A stretch of 64,000 nucleotides of DNA from positions 32,190 through 96,189 of the forward strand of contig NZ_FXTO01000013.1 of NCBI RefSeq assembly GCF_900182725.1. The letters are read 5' to 3'. Source of the stretch: Thalassovita litoralis. Lineage in GTDB: Bacteria > Pseudomonadota > Alphaproteobacteria > Rhodobacterales > Rhodobacteraceae. The notes under the pieces were generated by a model. It saw nothing but the letters and a program-made list of their open reading frames with translations. It was not told where the DNA came from and did not search any database. Made by a program: the position numbers and the translations under genes. Below are positions 36,229 to 45,944 of this stretch, one piece after another. Position 1 is the stretch's first letter. The number at the start of each line of letters is the position of its first letter.

Positions 36229-36419
36229 CGTTGTCTTCTGGACCTCGAATCCGGTGCGGGGAATACTGTGAACCCTAACTGGACCTAAGGGCCACTTCAC
36301 CCCCGTTTCGAAGCGTCATGTTCACTCACAATTGCGACATGGTGGGGCATTGCGTCAGTTTGCCCTTTTTCCAATCGGGCGCGGGATATACATGTTTGCC
36401 GCAACCGAATGGAGGCACC

Positions 36420-37643
36420 ATGCTGTTTTGGATCATCACCGGCGTCATCGCTTTTGTCGCGGCGGCCCTGCTGGCCGTGGCTCTTGTGCGGGGACGCACC
36501 GGGGCCGAAGCCCCTGCCGCTTATGACCTGCGGGTTTATCGTGACCAGTTAAAAGAGGTCGAACGCGATCTGGCTCGGGGCGTGATCAACGCCGAAGATG
36601 CAGAACGCACCAAGGCGGAAATCTCGCGCCGGATTCTGGCGGCGGATGCGCAGGTGCAGGCTGGTGGTGAAACCGGCGGCCAACCCGAAGGTCTGGGCCG
36701 TGGGCTGGCGATTGTGCTGGGTATGGCGCTGGTGGCGGGTTCCGTTGGATTATACTGGTCTTTGGGCGCACCGGGATATGGCGATCTGGGCCTGAAACAC
36801 CGGATTGATCTGGCCAAAGACGCCCATGACACCCGCCCCAATCAGGCCGAGGCCGAAGCCCAGATGCCGCCGGGCAACCCGATGGGCGAACCGCCTGCCA
36901 ACTATGTGGAATTGGTGGAAAAACTGCGCAAGGCCGTCGCGGACCGCCCCGGCGATTTGCAAGGCTATCAATTGCTGGCGCGGAACGAAGCGGCGCTTGG
37001 GAATTTCCAACAGGCCTATCAGGCGCAACAGCGTGTGCTGTCGATCAAGGGCGATGCCGCAGCAGCGCAGGATTACATTGATTACGCCGATCTGATGATT
37101 CTGGCGGCGGGGGGCTATGTGTCACCCGAAGCAGAAACCGCATTGCTGGCCGCCCTGTCGCGCGAGCCGCGCAATGGGGCCGCGCGCTATTACATGGGGT
37201 TGATGCTGATCCAGACAGGCCGCCCCGATCAGGCTTTCCGCGCATGGGATCGCCTGCTGCGCGAAGGTCCGGCAGATGCCCCGTGGATTCAACCCATCCG
37301 CGCCCAGATCGAAGACGCCGCCATGCGGGCTGGCGTGGAATACGCGCTGCCGCCCGAACCCGGCCTGAAAGGCCCCTCACAAGAGGACATGCAGGCCGCC
37401 GGGGAAATGAGCGCCGAAGACCGGCAGGAAATGATCCGGGGAATGGTATCCCAACTGGCGGACCGTCTGGCAACCGATGGCGGCACCCCCGACGAATGGG
37501 CGCGCCTGATTTCCGCCTATGGTGTGCTGGGGGAATTGGACAAGGCCCGCTCGATCTGGAACGAGGCGCAGATGGTGTTCAAGGACCGCCCCGATGCGCT
37601 GGAAACTGTGCGCGCCGGGGCGCAGCGGGCCGGATTGCAGTAA
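36420..37643 (+). CDS. ccmI: Cytochrome c biogenesis protein CcmI
   Basis: A 407-residue CcmI. Two membrane helices (LFWIITGVIAFVAAALLAVAL and GLAIVLGMALVAGSVGLYWSLG) flank a cytoplasmic leucine-rich loop with YRDQLKEVERDLARGVI. TPR-like repeats and a C-terminal periplasmic domain follow. It chaperones apocytochrome c for heme ligation by CcmFH. GGAGG precedes ATG 36420; an in-frame ATG at 36318 adds a leader without signal properties. It is coded apart from ccmABCDG (3436-6188). It overlaps ruvX by one base. Confidence 0.93.
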   Translation: MLFWIITGVIAFVAAALLAVALVRGRTGAEAPAAYDLRVYRDQLKEVERDLARGVINAEDAERTKAEISRRILAADAQVQAGGETGGQPEGLGRGLAIVLGMALVAGSVGLYWSLGAPGYGDLGLKHRIDLAKDAHDTRPNQAEAEAQMPPGNPMGEPPANYVELVEKLRKAVADRPGDLQGYQLLARNEAALGNFQQAYQAQQRVLSIKGDAAAAQDYIDYADLMILAAGGYVSPEAETALLAALSREPRNGAARYYMGLMLIQTGRPDQAFRAWDRLLREGPADAPWIQPIRAQIEDAAMRAGVEYALPPEPGLKGPSQEDMQAAGEMSAEDRQEMIRGMVSQLADRLATDGGTPDEWARLISAYGVLGELDKARSIWNEAQMVFKDRPDALETVRAGAQRAGLQ

Positions 37644-38119
37644 TGGTTCTGGATGAATTTGATGCCTTCGCAGCAGCCCTGCCCCGGCATGGGGCTTTGA
37701 TGGGGCTGGATCTGGGAACCAAAACCATTGGCGTCGCGCTGTCGGATGTGCTGCGCGGCGTGGCCACGCCGGTCGAAACCGTGAAACGCAAGAAATTCAC
37801 GCTGGATGCCGCACGCCTGCTGGAAATCGCCGCTGCACGACAAGTATCCGGCCTGTTGCTGGGATTACCTCGGAACATGGACGGGTCCGAAGGACCGCGC
37901 TGCCAATCCACGCGGGCCTTTGCCCGCAATCTGGCCGGGTTGACCGAACTGCCGATTGGATTTTGGGACGAACGCCTGTCCACCGTCGCGGCCGAACGTG
38001 CGCTGCTAGAGGCTGACACCTCGCGCAAGCGGCGGGCCGAATTGATTGATAACGTGGCCGCGTCCTACATCCTGCAAGGGGCGCTGGATCGGCTGCGCCA
38101 TATGGGAACGGGCGCATGA
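37643..38119 (+). CDS. ruvX: Holliday junction resolvase-like protein RuvX (YqgF)
   Basis: A 158-residue RNase H-fold protein. Motifs are MGLDLGTKTIGVALSD (first acidic motif), LLLGLPRNMDGSEGPR, FWDERLSTVAAE and RAELIDNVAASYILQGALD (last acidic motif). The family processes 16S rRNA 5' ends and is annotated as a putative resolvase. The start ATG shares a base with the ccmI stop, and its stop overlaps the DUF1289 start. The coupled ccmI-ruvX-DUF1289 arrangement indicates one transcript. Confidence 0.94.
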   Translation: MVLDEFDAFAAALPRHGALMGLDLGTKTIGVALSDVLRGVATPVETVKRKKFTLDAARLLEIAAARQVSGLLLGLPRNMDGSEGPRCQSTRAFARNLAGLTELPIGFWDERLSTVAAERALLEADTSRKRRAELIDNVAASYILQGALDRLRHMGTGA

Positions 38120-38349
38120 GTGATGGAATTTGGCAACGCGATGAAGTCGCCTCGCCCTGTGTGAAAATCTGCCTGATCCACCCGCAAGAGCGGCTGTGCA
38201 CAGGATGCCTGCGTACGCTGGATGAAATCGCCCAATGGTCAAAAATGTCGAATGCCCAGCGGCGCGAACTGATGGCAGAATTGCCCGCCCGCGCCCCGCG
38301 CCTGCAAAAACGCCGGGGTGGTCGGGCCGCCCGGATCACGCAAAGCTAA
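38116..38349 (+). CDS. DUF1289 domain-containing protein
   Basis: A 77-residue protein with the DUF1289 pattern SPCVKICLIHPQERLCTGCLRTLDEIAQW. Four cysteines and adjacent His suggest a small metal or iron-sulfur-binding fold. The tail is Arg-rich (RLQKRRGGRAARI). It overlaps ruvX by four bases and precedes a terminator. The family is very common in alpha- and gammaproteobacteria with no assigned reaction. Family certain, function unknown. Confidence 0.9.
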   Translation: MSDGIWQRDEVASPCVKICLIHPQERLCTGCLRTLDEIAQWSKMSNAQRRELMAELPARAPRLQKRRGGRAARITQS

Positions 38350-38383
38350 GGGCCGCACCCAGACGGCTGCGGCCCCTTCTTTT
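38348..38383 (+). terminator. Terminator after ccmI-ruvX-DUF1289
   Basis: GGGCCGCA (38350-38357) pairs with TGCGGCCC (38368-38375), followed by CTTCTTTTC. Confidence 0.75.
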
Positions 38384-38404
38384 CAGTTGCGATGTGGGAT
38401 CGGA

Positions 38405-39229
38405 TTAATATCCCAATGCCTTGCGTAGCATATTCAGTGCAACCAGCGTCAGAAACACCGCGAAAACCCGCTTCAACGGCTTGGGGTCCAGCGAATGCGC
38501 CAGCTTCACCCCCAGCGGCGCGGTGATCAGCGTCATCGCAATGATGACCCCGAATGCGACCAGATTAACGGCTCCGATGGTAAAAGGCGGTCGCACCGCC
38601 GGGTCGATCCCCAACATCAGAAAGCCAATAACCGACGGCACAGCAATGATTACGCCAAATCCCGCCGCCGTTGCCACAGCGCGGTGAATCGGGACGTTGT
38701 GCAGGCTCATCAACGGCACCCCGAAGCTGCCGCCGCCAATGCCCATCAACACCGACAGAAAGCCAACACCGGGCGATAGCGTGGCGCGTTTCAACCCTTT
38801 GGGCATTTCCTGTCCCAGCCGCCAATGCGCCTTACCCAGCCCCATGTACAGGCCAACCACCAACGCCAGACAGCCGAAAATCAATTGCAATGTCGACGAT
38901 CGCAGCGACGCCACCGTCAGCATCCCCACCACGGCACCAAGCGCAATGCCCGGCGCCCAGGTCCGCAAGATTTCCCAGTCTACCGCGCCTTTTTTGTTAT
39001 GGCTCAGCACCGACCGGACCGAGGTCACGATGATTGTCGCCAGTGAAGTCGCCAAACAAATCTGCATCAATTGCGGGCTGTCATATCCCAGCGTCTTGAA
39101 CGCATAAAAAAACGCCGGAACCAGCACGATACCGCCCCCCACGCCCAGCAATCCGGCCAAAACCCCGGCAAACGCGCCGATGGCCATCAACATCACCAAC
39201 ATCATCACCAGCAAGGAAATATCAGGCAT
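38405..39229 (-). CDS. Sulfite exporter TauE/SafE family permease (second copy)
   Basis: A 274-residue membrane protein with eight helices and the two TauE repeats: GAFAGVLAGLLGVGGGIVLVPAFF at the start and GFLSVLMGIGGGSFGVPLMSL in the middle. It is clearly of the YfcA-like branch and only distantly like the TauE protein encoded at 6707-7459. The exported anion is unknown. It is transcribed toward the DUF1289 terminator and is separate from dusA by 66 bases on the same strand. Confidence 0.9.
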   Translation of the reverse strand: MPDISLLVMMLVMLMAIGAFAGVLAGLLGVGGGIVLVPAFFYAFKTLGYDSPQLMQICLATSLATIIVTSVRSVLSHNKKGAVDWEILRTWAPGIALGAVVGMLTVASLRSSTLQLIFGCLALVVGLYMGLGKAHWRLGQEMPKGLKRATLSPGVGFLSVLMGIGGGSFGVPLMSLHNVPIHRAVATAAGFGVIIAVPSVIGFLMLGIDPAVRPPFTIGAVNLVAFGVIIAMTLITAPLGVKLAHSLDPKPLKRVFAVFLTLVALNMLRKALGY

Positions 39230-39295
39230 CGCGTCACTCCTGTTTTATGCACCCGCGCCTTCATAACCCCCGGCACGCCTGAAATAACAGGGAAA

Positions 39296-40309
39296 TTACA
39301 CAGCTTGCAGGATATGCAACAATGCTTGCTCCACCAGCGCCGGGCCAGCGCCGGGTTTATGCGCCCCTTCAGACAGGCACCGCCGCCACAACCGCGCACC
39401 GGGACGCCCCGCAAACAGGCCCAGCATATGCTTTGTGACCTGCGCCAGTTTACCACCGTGGCTTAGGTGCGTTTCGATATATGGCAGCATTTGGCGCACT
39501 ACGGCCACGGGATCGCTGCCCGAACCTGTCCCATAGATCAGCGGGTCGGCCTGACACAGAATATCCGCCGGTTGATGATAGGCTGCCCGCCCGATCATCA
39601 CCCCGTCCAAGCCATCGCTCAGCAAGGCCTGCGCCTGTGCCAAGGACGTTACGCCGCCATTGATGGACAGGTGCAAATGCGGGAAACGCTGTTTCATACG
39701 CCGCACCAGATCGTAGTCCAGCGGTGGAATATCCCGGTTTTCCTTGGGCGACAGACCTTGAAGCCACGCTTTGCGGGCATGGATCGTGAACCGCCCACAC
39801 CCTGTCCCGCTCACCGTTTCCAGAAACGCAGGCAAGATCAGTTCGGGGTCTTGGTCATCCACACCGATCCGGCATTTCACCGTCACCTCATCGCCGATTG
39901 CGTCCTGCATCGCCTTTATGCATTCCGCGACCAGATCGGGCTGCTTCATCAGAACCGCCCCGAATGTCCCCGACTGCACCCGATCCGAAGGACAGCCGAC
40001 GTTCAGGTTAATTTCATCATAGCCTGCTTCGCGTCCCAGCTTGGCCGCCTGTGCCAGCTCTGCCGGGTCCGACCCGCCCAATTGCAGGGCAACGGGATGT
40101 TCTTGGGGGGAATAGTCAAGCAAATGCAAAGCCCCCCCGCGCACCAAGGCCGGGGATGTAACCATTTCCGTATACAGCAAGGTTTCGCGCGACAACAGCC
40201 GATGAAAATACCGACAATGCCGGTCTGTCCAATCCATCATCGGGGCGACGGAAAGCTTTGCGCTTCGGCATATATCTGATTTTGAACTACTTTTCTCAGA
40301 TGTCAGCAC
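39296..40309 (-). CDS. dusA: tRNA-dihydrouridine synthase DusA
   Basis: A flavoenzyme that reduces uridines in the tRNA D-loop. LSVAPMMDWTDRHCRYFHR is the DusA signature, LQLGGSDP and INLNVGCPSDRVQSG (with the GCP cysteine of the Dus family) follow, then GCGRFTIHARKAWLQGLSPK and the SINGGVTS phosphate site. The start is unsettled. The open frame extends to 40528, but the family begins shortly before LSVAPMMDWTD. GTG 40309 gives 337 residues, the normal size, though no strong ribosome site is apparent. It is a single gene. Confidence 0.9.
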   Translation of the reverse strand: MLTSEKSSSKSDICRSAKLSVAPMMDWTDRHCRYFHRLLSRETLLYTEMVTSPALVRGGALHLLDYSPQEHPVALQLGGSDPAELAQAAKLGREAGYDEINLNVGCPSDRVQSGTFGAVLMKQPDLVAECIKAMQDAIGDEVTVKCRIGVDDQDPELILPAFLETVSGTGCGRFTIHARKAWLQGLSPKENRDIPPLDYDLVRRMKQRFPHLHLSINGGVTSLAQAQALLSDGLDGVMIGRAAYHQPADILCQADPLIYGTGSGSDPVAVVRQMLPYIETHLSHGGKLAQVTKHMLGLFAGRPGARLWRRCLSEGAHKPGAGPALVEQALLHILQAV

Positions 40310-40573
40310 TTTACAACTTGCCCGCGTTGTTCTGTTCTTTACTTGATTTTGCCCATTTCGGACCAGGGGAACAACACCGTCGTCCCCTGTCCGCCCACAT
40401 AGCCGCATGTGGGCGCAAAGGCCAGACTGCCGCCTGTCGTGCAGAAACAAACCCGCGCAGAAAGGCAGATGCGCCAAGGATGATCCCCGAAGTCTGTCAG
40501 AACAGATATTCGGAGATCCCAAAATCATTTGAACATGGTCGTGCCAGCGGGATTGCCCCCGCCGGACGAATGA

Positions 40574-41083
40574 TCAGGATTTCTTGACGAACTGGGTCAG
40601 GATCACGATGCGCTGGCCTTCGACGCGGCCTTCGATATGTTCCGCGTTATCCGGCACCAGCGAAATGTTACGTACCGCCGTCCCGCGCTTGGCGGTAAAA
40701 CCCGCACCCTTGACCGGCAAGTCCTTGATCAGCACCACGGTATCACCACCGCTTAGCACAGCGCCATTGCTGTCCTTATGCACCACATCGGGGGTGGCGG
40801 ACAGGCCCGCTTCGGCCCAACTCAGAACCTCGGGTTCCAGATAGGCAATGTCCAGCAAATCTGTGGCCCATGCCGCATCCAGTTTGTGCAGCAACCGCCA
40901 CGCAGTAACCTGCACCGCCGGTTCGGTGCTCCAGATCGCGTCGTTCAGACATTTCCAATGCGGGGTGTCTTCGGGGGTGCCTTCGGCCCCTGCGCGGCAG
41001 GTGTCGCACAGCAGGATCGTTTCGTCGCGGGGTGCAACAGTGAATTCGGTGGCCGCATCGGCCCCGCATAATGCACAAGTCAT
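40574..41083 (-). CDS. PhnA/YjdM-type zinc-ribbon protein
   Basis: A 169-residue protein with an N-terminal zinc-ribbon (CALCGADAATEFTV ... LLCDTCRAG) and a C-terminal PhnA domain (DSNGAVLSGGDTVVLIKDLPVKGAGFTAKRGTAVRNI). This is the PhnA/YjdM family, historically linked to phosphonate use although phosphonoacetate hydrolase activity is not general. There is no phn operon here, so phosphonate use cannot be inferred. ATG 41083 has AAGGAG upstream. It stands alone between dusA and glpK. Confidence 0.9.
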   Translation of the reverse strand: MTCALCGADAATEFTVAPRDETILLCDTCRAGAEGTPEDTPHWKCLNDAIWSTEPAVQVTAWRLLHKLDAAWATDLLDIAYLEPEVLSWAEAGLSATPDVVHKDSNGAVLSGGDTVVLIKDLPVKGAGFTAKRGTAVRNISLVPDNAEHIEGRVEGQRIVILTQFVKKS

Positions 41084-41152
41084 GGGATACTCCTTAGTAG
41101 ATTGATGCCCTTATGCGTGCGCAGGCGGAAACTGTCCATGCGACAGATACCA

Positions 41153-42640
41153 TTATACGCTCATCGTGGCCGCAACCGCCCGTTTCCAGCGGGCATATTT
41201 CGCATCGCGCCACGCCGCATCCCGCACCGGGGCAAAGCGCCGTTCAGCCGCCCAGCGCGCCGCAAAGCCCGCCTGATCCGGGTATATCCCAGCCTGCATT
41301 CCAGCCAGCCACGCCGCCCCCAAGGCCGTCGTTTCCAACCCGTGCGGGCGATCTACCGGCGCGCCCAGAATATCCGCCAGAAACTGCATCGTCCAATCCG
41401 AGGCCGCCATTCCCCCATCGACCCGCAGCACGGTCTGATCACATTCGGGCCAGTCGGCCTGCATCGCCTCTAGCAGATCACGGGTTTGCAATCCCACGCT
41501 TTCCAGCGCTGCACGGGCAAATTCCGCCGGGCCGGAATTGCGCGTCAGCCCGAACACCGCGCCGCGCGTGTCCGGCGACCAATAGGGAGCGCCCAATCCG
41601 GTAAAGGCTGGAACCATCACCAAATCCTGTGCTGCATCCGCCGCCGGTGCCAAATCCCCGGTCTGGTCGGCCCGCTGGATCAAACCCAACCCATCGCGCA
41701 GCCATTGCACCACGGCCCCGGCAATGAAAATCGCCCCTTCCAACGCATAGCTGCGCTGTCCGTTCAACTGATAGGCCACGGTGGTCAGCAAACGGTTTTG
41801 CGACTGCACCGCCCTGTCGCCGGTGTTCAGCAAGGCAAAACACCCCGTCCCATAGGTGGATTTCATCATCCCCGGCGTGAAACAAGCCTGCCCGATCGCC
41901 GCCGCCTGCTGATCCCCGGCCACGCCCAGAATGGGGACCGATCCCCCCAACAGGGTGGTATCCCCGAACGATCCCGCGCAATCGCGCACCTCGGGCAGCA
42001 GGCTGCGCGGAATGTCCAGCGCCGCGCAAATGTCATCGCTCCAATCGCCGCGGTGAATGTCGTACAGCATGGTCCGCGCCGCATTGGTGGCGTCAGTGGC
42101 GTGAACACGGCCTTCGGTCAGTTTCCAGATCAGATAGCAATCGACAGTGCCAAAGCGCAGCTTACCCGCTTCTGCCCGATCCCGTGCGCCCGGCACATTG
42201 TCCAGCAGCCATTTCAGCTTTGTCCCGGAAAAATACGGATCCAGCAGCAGCCCCGTTTGTCGCCGGATCAGCGGCTCCAGTCCTTCGTCCCGCAACCGAC
42301 GACACAGCGCCGCCGTGCGCCGGTCCTGCCAGACAATCGCATTGTACAAACATACGCCGGTGTCAGCATCCCACAGCAACGTGGTTTCCCGCTGGTTGGT
42401 GATCCCGATCCCGGCCAGTTCCGCCGCCGTCACCCCGGCCTGCATCAGCGCCGCCTGCGCGGACCGCAGCGTGGTTTGCCACAGATCGTCAGGCGCATGT
42501 TCCACCCAGCCCGAATCCGGGAAATGCTGTGGGAATTCTTCCTGTGCCTGCGCAATGGGGCGCATCGCGGCATCGAACACGATCCCCCTGCTGGATGTCG
42601 TCCCCTGATCCAATGCCAGAATATAGCCGGAACCCGCCAT
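41153..42640 (-). CDS. glpK: Glycerol kinase
   Basis: A 495-residue FGGY-family kinase that makes sn-glycerol-3-phosphate. The N-terminus [17 protein letters not shown] is the phosphate-1 motif. [24 protein letters not shown] and [16 protein letters not shown] are in the middle, and [20 protein letters not shown] near the end is the adenosine motif. Length is normal and nothing is missing. It follows glpD by 39 bases, so both are probably one operon. No glpF or glpR is in the window. Confidence 0.96.
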   Translation of the reverse strand: MAGSGYILALDQGTTSSRGIVFDAAMRPIAQAQEEFPQHFPDSGWVEHAPDDLWQTTLRSAQAALMQAGVTAAELAGIGITNQRETTLLWDADTGVCLYNAIVWQDRRTAALCRRLRDEGLEPLIRRQTGLLLDPYFSGTKLKWLLDNVPGARDRAEAGKLRFGTVDCYLIWKLTEGRVHATDATNAARTMLYDIHRGDWSDDICAALDIPRSLLPEVRDCAGSFGDTTLLGGSVPILGVAGDQQAAAIGQACFTPGMMKSTYGTGCFALLNTGDRAVQSQNRLLTTVAYQLNGQRSYALEGAIFIAGAVVQWLRDGLGLIQRADQTGDLAPAADAAQDLVMVPAFTGLGAPYWSPDTRGAVFGLTRNSGPAEFARAALESVGLQTRDLLEAMQADWPECDQTVLRVDGGMAASDWTMQFLADILGAPVDRPHGLETTALGAAWLAGMQAGIYPDQAGFAARWAAERRFAPVRDAAWRDAKYARWKRAVAATMSV

Positions 42641-42679
42641 TTCGCCTCTCCCTCTTTGCCGATCAATCTGACGCAGAAT

Positions 42680-44248
42680 TTAATGCGGTTCCACCCCTTC
42701 GCGTCTGTGCTGTGCCATCCAATCGCGGATCACAGCCACCTGATCCGGCGTTAGATGCAACCCCAGCCGGGTCCGTCGCCAAATGACATCCTCGACCGCT
42801 TGCGCATATTCGCGGGTCATCAGCCAGCGCAGTTCCGCCTCGCTGAACCCGGCACCGAAATCGAGGCCCAGATCGTCAGGGCTTTGCGCCTTGCCCAACA
42901 CATCCCACGCATCGGTGCCATAGGCCCGAAACAACCGCAACGCCTGCGCCGCTGCCAGAAACGGGTAATCCTCCAGCAACGCTTGCGCCCGCGCCCCGGC
43001 CTGATCCACCGGGAAATCCCCACCGGGCAGCGCCACATCTGCCGTCCATGGCCCCGCCAATCCCGGCAACACCGGGGCCAGCTTTTCCAGCGCATGTTCC
43101 GCCAACTTGCGATAGGTCGTGATCTTGCCGCCAAACACCGACAGCAGCGATCCGTCCGCTTCCAGTTCCAGCACATAATCCCGCGTGGCCGATTGCGCCG
43201 CCCCTGCCCCGTCATCATACAACGGACGCACCCCCGAATAGGCCCAGACCACATCGCTTTCGCACAATTGCTGCCGGAAATAGCGGTTCGCAAAATCCAG
43301 CAAATAGGCGGTTTCCCCCGCCGTGATCTGCGGTGCGTGATCCGGCGTGTCGTGATCCTGATCCGTGGTGCCGATCAGCGTGAAATCCTGCTCATAGGGG
43401 ATGGCAAAGATGATCCGCCCATCCGGCCCTTGCAGGAAATAACATTTGTCATGCTCAAACAGGCGCGGCACTACGATATGCGACCCGCGCACCAGCCGCA
43501 CATGCGCCCGCCCGGTGCTGCCGACCCGGCCCAATACCTGTTCCACCCACGGCCCGGCGGCATTCACCAGAACCCGCGCACGCACCTGTTGCCGTGTTCC
43601 CCCGTGTTGCAGGTCTATCAGCCAGACATCCCCGTCCCGCTTTGCCGCCATCACCTCGGTCCGCAGGAACAGCTTTGCGCCGCGTTGTTCGGCTTCGCGG
43701 GCATTCAGCACCACCAGCCGGGAATCCTGTACCCAGACATCGGAATATTCATAGCCGCGCGTGATCCCATCCCGCAGCGCCGCCCCCGCCGGATCGCGCG
43801 TCAGGTCCAGCGCCCGTGTCGCAGGCAGGATATGCCGCCCGCACAAGTGATCGTATAAAAACAGCCCCGCCCGGATCACCCATGCCGGACGCCGCCCTTT
43901 GAGCCACGGCATCACCCGGCCCAGCACCCGCCCTGCCGGAGTTTCCCGGTCAAACCGCATGTCTGGCGCAATCGGCAACACGAACCGCATCGGCCACGCG
44001 ATATGGGGCATCGCTGTCAGCAACCTTTCGCGTTCAATCAGCGCCTCGCGCACCAGACGCAGTTCAAAATATTCCAAATAGCGCAGCCCGCCGTGAAACA
44101 ACTTCGTCGAAGCCGAGGACGTTGCGCCCCCCAGATCGCCCTTTTCCACCAGCGCCACGCGCAAACCACGCCCTGCCGCGTCGCGGGCAATACCACAGCC
44201 GTTGACCCCGCCACCGATCACGAACAGATCGTAAATCCTGTTATCCAT
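42680..44248 (-). CDS. glpD: Glycerol-3-phosphate dehydrogenase (aerobic, FAD)
   Basis: A 522-residue membrane-associated flavoenzyme oxidising glycerol-3-phosphate to dihydroxyacetone phosphate with electrons to quinone. The FAD motif YDLFVIGGGVNGCGIARDAA opens the protein. ATSSASTKLFHGGLRYLE and VFGGKITTYRKLAEHALEKL are family-specific. ATG 44248 has AGGAGAG upstream; the longer frame to 44296 adds only a basic leader. It is upstream of glpK on the same strand and diverges from the Anbu cluster. Confidence 0.96.
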   Translation of the reverse strand: MDNRIYDLFVIGGGVNGCGIARDAAGRGLRVALVEKGDLGGATSSASTKLFHGGLRYLEYFELRLVREALIERERLLTAMPHIAWPMRFVLPIAPDMRFDRETPAGRVLGRVMPWLKGRRPAWVIRAGLFLYDHLCGRHILPATRALDLTRDPAGAALRDGITRGYEYSDVWVQDSRLVVLNAREAEQRGAKLFLRTEVMAAKRDGDVWLIDLQHGGTRQQVRARVLVNAAGPWVEQVLGRVGSTGRAHVRLVRGSHIVVPRLFEHDKCYFLQGPDGRIIFAIPYEQDFTLIGTTDQDHDTPDHAPQITAGETAYLLDFANRYFRQQLCESDVVWAYSGVRPLYDDGAGAAQSATRDYVLELEADGSLLSVFGGKITTYRKLAEHALEKLAPVLPGLAGPWTADVALPGGDFPVDQAGARAQALLEDYPFLAAAQALRLFRAYGTDAWDVLGKAQSPDDLGLDFGAGFSEAELRWLMTREYAQAVEDVIWRRTRLGLHLTPDQVAVIRDWMAQHRREGVEPH

Positions 44249-44509
44249 ACTGCTCTCCTGCGTCGCCGGGCCATTCCCTGCCCGGCCTTGCCGCATCAGG
44301 TCAAGCGCCCCACCACGGGCGGATTAAAACTTCATCAAACTATTACACGTCTTGCCCCACTCCGTCGGCTTCTGCCACCGGGCAGCGCAATTGATTAAAC
44401 TTTGGGCAAAACCTCGCATATTTTCTGGAATAAAACGGCGCTCCCTTGTGCATTTGCTCGCAAACACATCAAATCGACTCACACGAAACTCTCGACACAC
44501 AGCGGGACT

Positions 44510-45940
44510 ATGGATACGAAACCACGCTTCTTCGACGAGATGTATGACGCCTCGGGCACCCCCCGAGACCCTTACAGCCTTTATAGCGATTGGTTCGGCC
44601 AAGAAGACATCAAGCACTTGCGCAACAAATCGCAAGAGGCCGAAGCCTTCTTTCGCCGGATCGGCATCACCTTCAACGTTTATGGCCAGCAAGAGGCAGA
44701 CGAACGTCTGATCCCCTTTGACATCGTGCCGCGGATCATTTCCGCGCGTGAATGGGCGCGGCTGGAACAAGGGATCGAACAGCGCGTTCGCGCCATCAAT
44801 GCCTTTCTTTATGACATTTACCACCGACAGGAAATTCTGCGCGCGGGGCGCATCCCTGCGGAGCTGATCGCCCGAAACGAGGCATTCCTGCCCCAAATGA
44901 TCGGCGTCAACCCGCCCGGTGGCGTCTATACCCATATCGTCGGCATCGACCTTGTGCGCACGGGCGAGGATGATTTCTTTGTCCTCGAAGATAACGCACG
45001 CACCCCGTCGGGCGTCAGCTACATGCTGGAAAACCGCGAAACGATGCTGCAAATGTTCCCCGAGCTGTTTACCAAGCTCAAGGTTCGGCCCGTGTCGCAT
45101 TACCCGCAAAACCTGCGCCGGTCCCTGTCCGATTGCGCGCCGCCCGCCTTTGCCGGGGATAAACCCGTGGTCGCGGTGCTGACGCCGGGTATCTATAATT
45201 CGGCCTATTTTGAACACGCCTTTCTGGCAGATCAGATGGGCGCTGAACTGGTGGAATCCCATGATCTGCGCATCGTCGACAGCCGCGTTTGTATGCGCAC
45301 CACCCGCGGCTACAAGGCCATCGACGTGCTGTATCGCCGGGTCGATGATGACTATCTGGATCCGCTGAATTTCAATCCCAATTCCATGCTGGGCGTCCCC
45401 GGCATCATGGATGTGTACCGCGCGGGCGGCATCACCATCGCCAACGCTCCCGGCACCGGCATCGCGGATGATAAGGCGCTGTATAGCTACATGCCCGACA
45501 TCGTGGAATTCTACACTGGCGAAAAGGCGATCCTGCAAAACGTGCCGACCTGGCGCTGTTCAGAACCCGACAGTCTGAAATACGTTCTGGATCACCTGTC
45601 CGAATTGGTGGTGAAAGAGGTCCACGGATCGGGCGGTTACGGCATGTTGGTCGGCCCCGCCGCCAGCAAACGCGAACTGGCCCGGTTTGAAAAGAAACTG
45701 CGCGCCAAGCCGTCCAATTATATCGCCCAGCCCACGCTGGCGCTGTCCACCGTGCCGATCATGGCCAAAAAGGGATTGGCCCCGCGCCATGTGGACCTGC
45801 GCCCCTTTGTGCTGGTGTCGCCCGAAAAAATCCGCATCACGCCCGGCGGCCTGACCCGTGTGGCGCTGAAAGAAGGCTCGCTGGTGGTGAACTCATCTCA
45901 GGGCGGCGGAACCAAGGATACATGGGTGCTGGGGGACTAA
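44510..45940 (+). CDS. Circularly permuted type-2 ATP-grasp protein
   Basis: A 476-residue protein of the circularly permuted ATP-grasp type-2 family. Marker stretches include FDIVPRIISAREWARLEQGI, DFFVLEDNARTPSGVSYMLENRE, LLYR-type VLYRRVDDDYLDPLNF and EVHGSGGYGMLVGPAASK. The family resembles amide-bond ligases such as glutamate-cysteine or peptide ligases, but its reaction is not known. ATG 44510 is chosen since the longer frame from 44402 adds an unstructured Ser/His-rich leader. It is first in the four-gene set with alpha-E, transglutaminase and Anbu, four bases before the next gene. Confidence 0.92.
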   Translation: MDTKPRFFDEMYDASGTPRDPYSLYSDWFGQEDIKHLRNKSQEAEAFFRRIGITFNVYGQQEADERLIPFDIVPRIISAREWARLEQGIEQRVRAINAFLYDIYHRQEILRAGRIPAELIARNEAFLPQMIGVNPPGGVYTHIVGIDLVRTGEDDFFVLEDNARTPSGVSYMLENRETMLQMFPELFTKLKVRPVSHYPQNLRRSLSDCAPPAFAGDKPVVAVLTPGIYNSAYFEHAFLADQMGAELVESHDLRIVDSRVCMRTTRGYKAIDVLYRRVDDDYLDPLNFNPNSMLGVPGIMDVYRAGGITIANAPGTGIADDKALYSYMPDIVEFYTGEKAILQNVPTWRCSEPDSLKYVLDHLSELVVKEVHGSGGYGMLVGPAASKRELARFEKKLRAKPSNYIAQPTLALSTVPIMAKKGLAPRHVDLRPFVLVSPEKIRITPGGLTRVALKEGSLVVNSSQGGGTKDTWVLGD

Positions 45941-45944
45941 GACA

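Noticed and set aside
39296..40309. DusA GAVLM segment where some relatives have GACLM, thought to be a missing catalytic Cys
   Set aside because: The Cys shared across Dus families is that of the GCP motif, which is present, so the enzyme looks intact.
41486..43858. Two long plus-strand frames inside glpK and glpD
   Set aside because: Antisense shadows of metabolic genes with complete motifs on the minus strand.
44324..45538. 404-residue minus-strand frame antisense to the ATP-grasp gene
   Set aside because: The plus-strand ATP-grasp protein is well matched; the minus frame has no start context or motif.
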